Shown here piece after piece: positions 6,833-12,423 of a stretch of DNA of 12,423 bases. Numbering within the stretch: position 1 is the first letter of the stretch; the number at the start of each line of letters is the position of its first letter. A program made the position numbers and the translations under genes. The notes under the pieces are model-generated. The model worked only from the letters and a program-made list of their open reading frames with translations. It did no database searches and was not told the DNA's origin. Origin of the DNA: Candidatus Zixiibacteriota bacterium (lineage in GTDB: Bacteria; Zixibacteria; MSB-5A5; GN15; PGXB01); contig CP070766.1 of assembly GCA_020345705.1 (NCBI GenBank), positions 947,747 to 960,169 of the forward strand, read 5' to 3'.

Positions 6833-7375
6833 ATGATAATAAAAAGGTCAAAAATCGTGGTCGTCCCTTTAGGTGAGGTTGATTTCATGCTTGTCAACCG
6901 GCTCGCCACTAACGTCGGTCCGGTTTTCGGACGTTCGGTTGATATTCTCAAAGGGATGAAAATCCCAGAGGAAGCCTACAACGTCATACGCAACCAGTAC
7001 TATGCCAGCATCGTCCTGGCCAAACTGGAACGGGTCAAAGCCAACCCCCGCGAACTGGTTCTGGGCGTTGCCGAGGAAGACATTTACCTGCCCGATGAGG
7101 CTTATGTCTTGGGCCATTCCGACCCTCTTATGGGGACGGCCATTGTCTCGCTCTTCAAAATCCGGCAGGAGTTTTACGGCCTTCCCGAGGATGATGCAAA
7201 GGTATACGGGAGGCTTTTCAAGCAGTCGATCCATCAGCTGGCCCATCTGTTCAACATGACCAGCTGCCGGAATCCGAAATGTGTCAACTTTTACAGCCAG
7301 GACATGTTCGACATCGACACCAAGGGCGAGAGATTTTGCGATCTATGTAAAAGAGAACTCCTCGAAAAGAGATAA
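6833..7375 (+). CDS. Archaemetzincin-family protein with degenerate catalytic site
   Basis: A 180-residue protein that aligns along its whole length with archaemetzincins (AmzA, peptidase family M54): N-terminal IVVVPLGEVD, then QYYAS (55-59), LGVAEEDIYLP (77-87), and SLFKIRQEFYGLP (106-118). The family consensus is HExxHxxGxxxCx4CxM...CxxC. Here the helix reads His134-Gln135-Leu-Ala-His138, so the general-base glutamate is Gln. The glycine is Asn141, the third zinc ligand position before the first cysteine is Ser144, and the methionine after the second cysteine is Asn152. The structural zinc cysteines Cys145, Cys150, Cys169 and Cys172 are all kept. The frame is open and well conserved, so this looks like a maintained pseudoenzyme and not a decaying gene. 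Peptidase activity is not expected; a binding or scaffold role is inferred. It lies three bases after the small zinc protein and six before the helicase. Confidence 0.88.
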   Translation: MIIKRSKIVVVPLGEVDFMLVNRLATNVGPVFGRSVDILKGMKIPEEAYNVIRNQYYASIVLAKLERVKANPRELVLGVAEEDIYLPDEAYVLGHSDPLMGTAIVSLFKIRQEFYGLPEDDAKVYGRLFKQSIHQLAHLFNMTSCRNPKCVNFYSQDMFDIDTKGERFCDLCKRELLEKR

Positions 7376-7381
7376 TTTGCC

Positions 7382-9661
7382 ATGAACCTTTTGCAGATTC
7401 TGGAATCATTCAAAACTGATCGGGCCGTCTCGGAAAACATCGTTCACTGGAAGACGTTCCCTGCCAGACCCGGGCAGTACGGCGATTTCCCGGAATACAT
7501 CGACAGCCGACTGATCGACGTTCTGAAGAAACGTGGCATACATAAGCTTTACACGCACCAGCTTGATGCCGTCGAGTCCGTCCATGGCGGCCGGGATACG
7601 GTCATAGTCACACCGACCGCCTCGGGCAAAACCCTCTGCTACAACATTCCGGTTCTCGACAGCGTCATGAAAAACAGCTCCTCCCGCGCTCTGTACCTTT
7701 TCCCCACCAAGGCCCTCTCCCAGGACCAGCTGGCTGAGCTGATGCAACTGATAGATACGCTCGACGTTGACATCAAAACCTACACCTTCGATGGCGACAC
7801 CCCCCAGACGGCTCGAAGGCTTGTCCGCTCGGCGGGGCATATCGTCGTCACCAATCCCGACATGCTCCATGCCGGCATCCTGCCGCACCATACCAAGTGG
7901 ATAAAGCTTTTTGAAAACTTAAAATACGTCGTTATCGACGAGATTCATCACTACCGCGGCATTTTCGGATCGCACCTTGCCAATGTTGTCCGAAGGCTCA
8001 GAAGAATCTGCGAGTTCTATGGTTCCAGGCCGGTCTTTATCTGCTGTTCGGCGACCATCGCAAATCCCGACGAACTGGCCCGCAAAATTGTTGGAAGCAC
8101 CGTCAATCTGATCGACAACAACGGCGCCCCGACCGGCGAGAAACACTTTATAATGTATAATCCCCCGGTCATCAACAAACAGCTCGGCATCCGCAAATCA
8201 TCTTTATCGGAATCACTCAACCTGGCCGAAAAATTCATCCGCGAAAGAATTCAGACCATCATTTTTGCCCAGTACAGACTGCAGGTTGAAATATTACTGT
8301 CGTACCTTCGTGAAAGATTCGCGGAACCGTTCGGCAAAAATATTAAAGTCGCCGGCTATCGCGGCGGGTACTTGCCCAATCAAAGACGCGATATAGAACA
8401 TGGCCTCCGCAACAACACCATCACCGGCGTTGTCTCGACCAATGCACTGGAACTCGGCATCGACATCGGTGCTCTCGATGTCTCCATCATCTGCGGCTAC
8501 CCCGGGACAATCTCTTCGGTTTGGCAGCAGGCCGGGCGGGCCGGGCGACGCTCCGGCATTTCGCTAACAATTTTCGTCGCCAACAGTTCGGCCATCAATC
8601 AGTTCCTCGCCAAAAACCCGACCTATCTTCTGAGCAAGACTCCTGAGATGGGCATTATCGATCCCGACAATCTGATAATATCCGCCAACCATATCAAATG
8701 CGCCAGCTTTGAGCTTGCGATGCACAGCCGCGAAAATTTCCGCCATGACGGTACCGATGAAATCCTGGAATATCTCGAGGCGCAAAACATTGTCCGCCAG
8801 ACCGGCGGCAAATACCACTGGTCGTCAGAGATTTATCCGGCCCAAGGGGTCTCGCTTCGGTCGGCCTCGCCTGAAAACTTCGTCATATTGAATCAGTCCG
8901 ACAAAAATCGCGTTATTGGCGAGGTTGACTACTACTCGGCGCCCATCTTTTTGCACCCCGAGGCGATCTATTTGCATGATGCCGACCAGTACCAGGTTAC
9001 CGAACTTGACTGGGAAGGCCGCAAGGCTTATGTCAAAGAAGCCGAGGTTGACTACTTCACCGACGCCGAAACCAAAACCGACCTGAAGGTACTGTCGGTG
9101 GCCGACGAAAAGGACGCCGCCGATTCCAGATTCGCCTGGGGTGAGGTGACCGTGACGTCGGTCACGGTGCTTTTCAAAAAGATTAAATTCCACACGCATG
9201 AGAACGTCGGCTCGGGCAAACTTCAACTTCCGGAACTGGAGCTGCACACGAACTCCTTCTGGTACACCTTCCCCGGCGACATAAGATTCAGACTCAATCT
9301 GGAAGGCGAGCAGTTCGGCGGATCGCTTCGCGGGCTGGCCAATATACTGGGCAAGATTGCCCCGTTATGGATGATGTGTGACCCGCATGATTTGCGCTCG
9401 ATCTCGCAGGTACGTTCGCCCTTCACCGAACTTCCGACGATCTACATCTACGAGAATATCCCCGACGGCGTCGGCTACTCCGAAAAGCTGTTTAACATAT
9501 CCGACGATCTTTTCAAAGCGTGCCTGGAGCAGGTGCAAAACTGCCCCTGCCAGGGCGGCTGTCCCTCATGTGTCGGCCCCGAACTCGAAGTCGGCGAACG
9601 CGGCAAAGAAGGCACCATCAGACTGCTCGAATACATGCTCGCCCCGACCCCCTTGTCCTGA
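7382..9661 (+). CDS. MrfA/YprA-type superfamily 2 DEAH-like helicase with C-terminal four-cysteine domain
   Basis: A 759-residue ATP-dependent helicase. RecA domain 1 has a Q-like motif at THQ (58-60), Walker A TPTASGKTL (77-85, Lys83), motif II DEIH (186-189) and motif III SAT (223-225). RecA domain 2 ends with motif VI QQAGRAGRR (382-390). The C-terminal half matches the DUF1998/MZB arrangement, ending in a cysteine cluster NCPCQGGCPSC with Cys721, Cys723, Cys727 and Cys730, which should bind zinc. This build is that of Bacillus subtilis MrfA (YprA) and fungal Hrq1: 3'-5' DNA helicases, MrfA acting in repair of mitomycin-type adducts. No MrfB-like exonuclease is beside it; instead it follows a dead archaemetzincin. 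The family assignment is firm, the repair role is inferred. It is the last gene of the deoB run, and an intergenic region with repeats follows. Confidence 0.93.
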   Translation: MNLLQILESFKTDRAVSENIVHWKTFPARPGQYGDFPEYIDSRLIDVLKKRGIHKLYTHQLDAVESVHGGRDTVIVTPTASGKTLCYNIPVLDSVMKNSSSRALYLFPTKALSQDQLAELMQLIDTLDVDIKTYTFDGDTPQTARRLVRSAGHIVVTNPDMLHAGILPHHTKWIKLFENLKYVVIDEIHHYRGIFGSHLANVVRRLRRICEFYGSRPVFICCSATIANPDELARKIVGSTVNLIDNNGAPTGEKHFIMYNPPVINKQLGIRKSSLSESLNLAEKFIRERIQTIIFAQYRLQVEILLSYLRERFAEPFGKNIKVAGYRGGYLPNQRRDIEHGLRNNTITGVVSTNALELGIDIGALDVSIICGYPGTISSVWQQAGRAGRRSGISLTIFVANSSAINQFLAKNPTYLLSKTPEMGIIDPDNLIISANHIKCASFELAMHSRENFRHDGTDEILEYLEAQNIVRQTGGKYHWSSEIYPAQGVSLRSASPENFVILNQSDKNRVIGEVDYYSAPIFLHPEAIYLHDADQYQVTELDWEGRKAYVKEAEVDYFTDAETKTDLKVLSVADEKDAADSRFAWGEVTVTSVTVLFKKIKFHTHENVGSGKLQLPELELHTNSFWYTFPGDIRFRLNLEGEQFGGSLRGLANILGKIAPLWMMCDPHDLRSISQVRSPFTELPTIYIYENIPDGVGYSEKLFNISDDLFKACLEQVQNCPCQGGCPSCVGPELEVGERGKEGTIRLLEYMLAPTPLS

Positions 9662-9676
9662 CCCACCGATATCATG

Positions 9677-9714
9677 TTTTGTGGTGTCGGGTCACCGCAC
9701 CCGACACCACAAAA
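9677..9714. repeat. Palindromic intergenic repeat, copy 1
   Basis: A perfect inverted repeat with 16-base arms (TTTTGTGGTGTCGGGT at 9677-9692 and its complement at 9699-9714) around the six-base loop CACCGC. The 34 bases from 9681 to 9714 recur at 10859-10892 with one difference (loop A at 9694 versus G at 10872). T residues lie at the left end and A residues at the right end on both strands, so it lacks the 3' T-tract of an ordinary terminator. The same element flanking two sides of one gene suggests a dispersed REP-like family. Confidence 0.85.
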
Positions 9715-9723
9715 ATTGAGTAG

Positions 9724-9772
9724 GTCGAAGCCCCTGTCGCAGACCCTGAATGAAATGAAGGGTGGTTTCGAC
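9724..9772. repeat. Imperfect inverted repeat next to the palindrome
   Basis: Outer arms GTCGAAGCC (9724-9732) and GGTTTCGAC (9764-9772) pair with one G-T wobble. Inner arms ACCCT (9743-9747) and AGGGT (9759-9763) also pair, leaving a ten-base bulge on the left side and an 11-base loop. It starts only ten bases after the long palindrome. It may be a second repeat family or an RNA structure in the leader of the downstream protease gene. Only one copy is in the window. Confidence 0.4.
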
Positions 9773-9891
9773 ACTTCACTCGAAGCGTAAAGATCGATAA
9801 CCATAAGACAAAGGCAACCAAATAGTATCATTCACGTATACCAGAAGCAAAACTCTAATTGCTATGCGATGAATCGAAACGGTACGATCAC

Positions 9892-10851
9892 ATGCCGGAA
9901 AATCACAGGTTGAAAAAAATATTTCGTAACAGCCGCGGGCGTCTCCGGGCAATATGGAGAATGGCCCTCTATTTGCTTATATCAGTCATTACCTTAGTGC
10001 CGGTCATGGCGATATTCAAGTTATTGGTGACGATTTTCCCCTTCGAATCCAAAGAGACCGGAGTAACCTCAACGATAAATCTCCTGTTCGTGCTTGCATT
10101 GAACATCGGCTTTCTTGTCGGCGCCTGGATCACATTAAAACGGGTCGATCGTCGCCCGGCTGCCCTTCTCGGTCTGAACTTCTGGTGGGTGAGTTTGAAA
10201 GAATTCCTGATCGGCTTCGCCGTGGGCCTGGCTAATTTCGGGGCTGTCTTAATAATCCTGGTGCTCGCGGGCTACGTCTCTCTGGAACCGGCCGGTATCT
10301 CCGTGTCGGAAGTTGGACTTATCTTGCGAAGTATCGCCGTCATCTTCGTCTTTGCAGCTTTTGAAGAGCTCATCAACCGCGGCTATTTGTTTCAGGCTTT
10401 TTGTGAAGGCGCCGGTGTATGGATCGCCGCGGTCACCGTCAGCGTGATTTTTTCTCTGGTGCACATCGTAAATCCGGCCTTCTCCCTCATCGGCGCAATC
10501 TTTCTTTTCGTGCATGGTCTTCTATATGCTTTTGCCTATCTCAAGACGCGCTCTCTCTGGACTCCCATTGGCCTGCACATGGCCTGGAATCTTGCACAGG
10601 GGCAGTTTGCCGGCATGAATGTGAGCGGGTCCGACGTAGGAGCCAGCCTTTTCAACTCCACCGTAAGCGGACCAACGTCGTTGACCGGGGGAGAATTCGG
10701 CATAGAGGGCAGCCTTATCACGGTCATAATCTCAGCCGTCATCCTCGTGGCTGTGATAAAGGCCAGCTGGCTCAAACCCTCCCCCCGATTCCAGTCCATC
10801 GAAAGAAAATGGGCCGAAAACACACGACTTCCAGCGAATTCACAATATTGA
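9892..10851 (+). CDS. CPBP-family intramembrane metalloprotease (CAAX protease / Abi type)
   Basis: A 319-residue membrane protein from the ATG at 9892; the frame can be extended to a TTG at 9859 but that adds an unconvincing polar tail. It has about eight hydrophobic segments. The CPBP motifs are intact: EELINR at 158-163 (Glu158, Glu159, Arg163), F187-x3-H191 in FSLVHI, and His229-x3-Asn233 in HMAWN. These glutamates and histidines form the active site of Rce1-like intramembrane proteases. Substrates of bacterial members are mostly unknown; roles range from bacteriocin self-immunity to peptide maturation and membrane-protein processing, so no specific function is claimed. The C-terminus has a glycine- and serine-rich loop before a last helix. 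The gene stands alone, flanked on both sides by copies of the same palindrome, and converges on the decarboxylase operon. Confidence 0.9.
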   Translation: MPENHRLKKIFRNSRGRLRAIWRMALYLLISVITLVPVMAIFKLLVTIFPFESKETGVTSTINLLFVLALNIGFLVGAWITLKRVDRRPAALLGLNFWWVSLKEFLIGFAVGLANFGAVLIILVLAGYVSLEPAGISVSEVGLILRSIAVIFVFAAFEELINRGYLFQAFCEGAGVWIAAVTVSVIFSLVHIVNPAFSLIGAIFLFVHGLLYAFAYLKTRSLWTPIGLHMAWNLAQGQFAGMNVSGSDVGASLFNSTVSGPTSLTGGEFGIEGSLITVIISAVILVAVIKASWLKPSPRFQSIERKWAENTRLPANSQY

Positions 10852-10858
10852 GATAAAC

Positions 10859-10888
10859 GTGGTGTCGGGTCGCCGCACCCGACACCAC
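10859..10888. repeat. Palindromic intergenic repeat, copy 2
   Basis: Twelve-base arms (GTGGTGTCGGGT at 10859-10870 and its complement at 10877-10888) around the loop CGCCGC. It starts seven bases after the protease stop codon. It matches copy 1 at all but one of 34 bases when the following AAAA is counted, but lacks the TTTT on the left, so the stem is four pairs shorter. Its right edge touches the T-tract of the decarboxylase terminator. Confidence 0.85.
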
Positions 10889-10916
10889 AAAAAAAAGCCG
10901 GGGCTTCCGCCCCGGC
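10889..10916 (-). terminator. Intrinsic terminator of the decarboxylase operon
   Basis: Read on the minus strand: stem GCCGGGGC, tetraloop GGAA (GNRA class), stem GCCCCGGC, then eight T residues (positions 10889-10896). The stem spans 10897-10916 and lies 24 bases after the beta-subunit stop codon. Strong intrinsic terminator for minus-strand transcription. On the plus strand the hairpin is followed by ACTC, so it would not terminate the protease transcript in the usual way. Confidence 0.9.
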
Positions 10917-10940
10917 ACTCAAATAACATACGTGCTCATA

Positions 10941-12068
10941 TTACATCAGTAGCGTCAGAAAAACGCCGGCGGCCACGGCAGAACCGATTACACCGGCGAC
11001 ATTGGGTCCCATAGCCGGCATAAGCGGGTTAACCCTACCATCGGTGTTGTCGGAAACGAACTTCTGCACTACCCGGGCGGCCATCGGCACCGCCGAGACC
11101 CCGGCAGCACCTATGCACGGATTTATCCTCTTACCGTGCGTGAGAAACAGATTGATCACTTTCGCAAATACAATTCCTCCGGCAGTGCTGAACGCGAAGG
11201 CCACCGCTCCCAAAACAAGAACCATAAGAGTCCTGAGATTCAGGAAGTGCGCGCTGTCCATTGTGGCGCCAACGGCCAGGCCCAGGAATATCGTGACAAT
11301 GTCTATGAGCGCGCCACCAGCCGTCTTCCGCAAACGTTCGGTGACACCGCATTCTCTGAGCAGGTTGCCGAACATAAGAAGACCGATAAGCGGAGCGCTT
11401 GAAGGAATTGCAAGCGAAGCAATTATGCCGGTAACAATTGGGAAAAGAATCACTGCCGTGCGCGAAACTGGTTTTGCCTGGGGCATGTCGATCGCCCGCT
11501 CCTTATGTGTGGTCAGCATTCTCAGGATAGGGGGTTGTATGATCGGTACCAGAGACATATAGCTGTATGCCGCAACGGCAATCGGTCCCAGCAGATGAGG
11601 TGCAAGCTGACTGGCCAGGAAGATCGACGTCGGTCCATCGGCACCACCGATTATACCAATACTGGCAGCTTCTTTTGGAGTGAAGTCCATCACGTAGGCA
11701 GCTCCGACGGCGGCCACAAATATCCCCAGCTGGGCCGACGCTCCCAGCAGAAACGTTAGGGGTCTGCCCAAGAGGGGCCGAAAATCAGTCAGTACTCCGA
11801 CGCCGAGAAAGATGATAGGCGGAAGCAGTTCTGTTTTGATGCCGCTGTCATAGATGAGAGCAATAATGCCTTCACCATACGAGCCCATTTCTGCAAGAGG
11901 GAGGTTAGCGAGAATGGTGCCGAACCCGATTGGAATCAGCAGCAAGGGCTCATAATTCTTTCTTATAGCCAGGAATATCAATATCCCAGCTATCAAAAAC
12001 ATGACCCAGTTCCCCCAGCCAAGGTTGGCAAAACCGGACTGACTCAGTAGTTCAATCGCTGATTTCAT
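10941..12068 (-). CDS. Sodium-pumping decarboxylase, beta subunit (OadB/GcdB/MmdB family)
   Basis: A 375-residue, strongly hydrophobic protein of the family's normal length. This subunit decarboxylates the carboxybiotin carried by the biotin protein and couples it to Na+ export across the cytoplasmic membrane. Conserved stretches include LLPPIIFLGVGVLTDFRPLL (81-100), GGADGPTSIF with the sodium-site aspartate at Asp144, YSYMSLVPIIQPP, and near the C-terminus GPNVAGVIGSAVAAG. Subfamilies act on oxaloacetate, methylmalonyl-CoA, glutaconyl-CoA or malonate; the beta subunit alone does not tell which. The alpha subunit that would decide it is outside the window. A GAGAGG lies nine bases ahead of the ATG at 12068, and the gene follows the biotin carrier gene by 11 bases. 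A strong terminator ends the operon at 10889-10916. Confidence 0.95.
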   Translation of the reverse strand: MKSAIELLSQSGFANLGWGNWVMFLIAGILIFLAIRKNYEPLLLIPIGFGTILANLPLAEMGSYGEGIIALIYDSGIKTELLPPIIFLGVGVLTDFRPLLGRPLTFLLGASAQLGIFVAAVGAAYVMDFTPKEAASIGIIGGADGPTSIFLASQLAPHLLGPIAVAAYSYMSLVPIIQPPILRMLTTHKERAIDMPQAKPVSRTAVILFPIVTGIIASLAIPSSAPLIGLLMFGNLLRECGVTERLRKTAGGALIDIVTIFLGLAVGATMDSAHFLNLRTLMVLVLGAVAFAFSTAGGIVFAKVINLFLTHGKRINPCIGAAGVSAVPMAARVVQKFVSDNTDGRVNPLMPAMGPNVAGVIGSAVAAGVFLTLLM

Positions 12069-12079
12069 ATGCCAGCCTC

Positions 12080-12423
12080 TCAGGAAATGGTCATGATGGG
12101 TTTCGATGAATCAACTTCGTCACCTATTTCAACATGTATGGCAGACACTTTTCCACTGCAGGGCGCTTTTATATCATGTTTGGCTTTCATGGCCTCAACT
12201 GCAGCAACAATGTCGCCCTTGCTGACAGCATCACCAACCTTCACAAGAACATCCACAATCTCAACAGAGCCGGCAAAAGTCGAAAACACTTGCGTCCCGG
12301 CTGCCTCAACGGGGACTGCGGGCTGAGCGGTATTGGCTGGATTCGACACAACAGCCGCATCGACCGCCCCAGGTTCCAGCGTCACCATGAAGGTGCGTGT
12401 TGTGGCACCTTCCTGTACTATAC
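12080..12423 (-). CDS. Biotin carboxyl carrier protein of the sodium-pumping decarboxylase (5' end may lie outside)
   Basis: The frame stays open to the window edge; an ATG at 12388 would give 102 residues, but the 35 bases upstream are in frame without a stop and read VQEGATTRTF, so the true start is probably further right. No good ribosome binding site precedes the internal ATG. After an Ala/Pro/Val-rich linker comes a single biotinyl domain: GSVEIVDVLVKVGDAVSKGD, the attachment motif VEAMKAKHD with the biotinylated lysine at codon 12185-12187, and IKAPCSGKVSAIHVEIGDEV. It carries CO2 as carboxybiotin from the carboxyltransferase subunit to the membrane beta subunit encoded 11 bases downstream. 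The residue after the biotin lysine is Ala where Met is most usual. It could be a stand-alone carrier or the tail of an alpha subunit; the Ala/Pro linker fits either. Confidence 0.85.
   Translation of the reverse strand, partial: IVQEGATTRTFMVTLEPGAVDAAVVSNPANTAQPAVPVEAAGTQVFSTFAGSVEIVDVLVKVGDAVSKGDIVAAVEAMKAKHDIKAPCSGKVSAIHVEIGDEVDSSKPIMTIS

Larger units (their letters stand above)
9662..9891. other. Intergenic region with palindromic elements
   Basis: No supportable gene lies between the helicase stop and the CPBP protease start. The stretch holds a long perfect palindrome (9677-9714) and a second, imperfect inverted repeat (9724-9772). The remaining bases up to 9891 show no strong promoter match or ribosome binding site for the protease gene and no T-tailed terminator for the helicase operon. 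Confidence 0.6.

Noticed and set aside
6651..6836. Alternate-frame 61-residue open frame overlapping the small zinc protein.
   Set aside because: The 6632 frame has the organised cysteine pairs and fits the spacing to both neighbours; the other frame overlaps the next gene start and has no such pattern.
9677..9714. Copy 1 of the palindrome as an intrinsic terminator for the helicase operon.
   Set aside because: On either strand the stem is followed by A residues, not a T-tract. It could still stall polymerase but is not a standard terminator.
9677..10892. The two repeats as part of a CRISPR array.
   Set aside because: There are only two copies, about 1.2 kb apart, with a protein-coding gene between them and no cas genes.
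9475..10922. Minus-strand open frames at 9475-9831 and 10536-10922 share the peptide FCGVGCGDPTP, as if a conserved protein family.
   Set aside because: The shared peptide is the translation of the palindromic repeat. Outside it the two frames are unrelated and overlap the helicase and protease genes.
11002..11562. Plus-strand 186-residue frame opposite the decarboxylase beta subunit.
   Set aside because: It is antisense to a strongly conserved membrane protein and has low-complexity composition.

Overview
This is a 12.4 kb piece of bacterial chromosome with densely packed genes on both strands and moderate GC content. I see no phage, insertion sequence, tRNA, rRNA or CRISPR array. A membrane-anchored ECF anti-sigma factor, a likely lipoprotein and a sodium-pumping decarboxylase suggest a Gram-negative-type bacterium, probably with an anaerobic or fermentative metabolism. 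The mix of genes and the palindromic intergenic repeats would fit an uncultured lineage near the FCB group (Zixibacteria, for example). That placement is a guess from gene style, because no marker gene is present.

Left part (1-2527, minus strand): a 14-helix DHA2-type drug exporter, then yicC behind its own good sigma70-like promoter, then the first 44 codons of guanylate kinase (gmk), which runs off the window edge. yicC-gmk is a common bacterial pairing. A divergent intergenic region (2528-2665) separates this block from a plus-strand signalling operon (2666-4644). That operon holds an ECF sigma factor, its zinc-binding transmembrane anti-sigma factor and an overlapping probable lipoprotein, and it ends at a strong intrinsic terminator (4675-4696).

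Middle part (4734-9661, plus strand): a tightly spaced run of five genes. deoB and deoC turn deoxyribose 1-phosphate into glyceraldehyde 3-phosphate and acetaldehyde. A 65-residue four-cysteine protein follows, then an archaemetzincin-family protein whose catalytic zinc site has been lost while its structural zinc cysteines remain, and then a MrfA/YprA-type helicase with a C-terminal four-cysteine cluster. Gaps inside the run are 18, 11, 3 and 6 bases, so co-transcription is likely. The pairing of a dead metzincin with a repair-type helicase and a tiny zinc protein is the most unusual thing in the window.

Right part (9662-12423): an intergenic region carrying a long perfect palindrome, a CPBP-family membrane protease on the plus strand, a second copy of the palindrome fused to an intrinsic terminator, and then, convergent on the minus strand, the membrane beta subunit of a sodium-pumping decarboxylase preceded by its biotin carrier protein. 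The carboxyltransferase and small membrane subunits should lie beyond the right edge.
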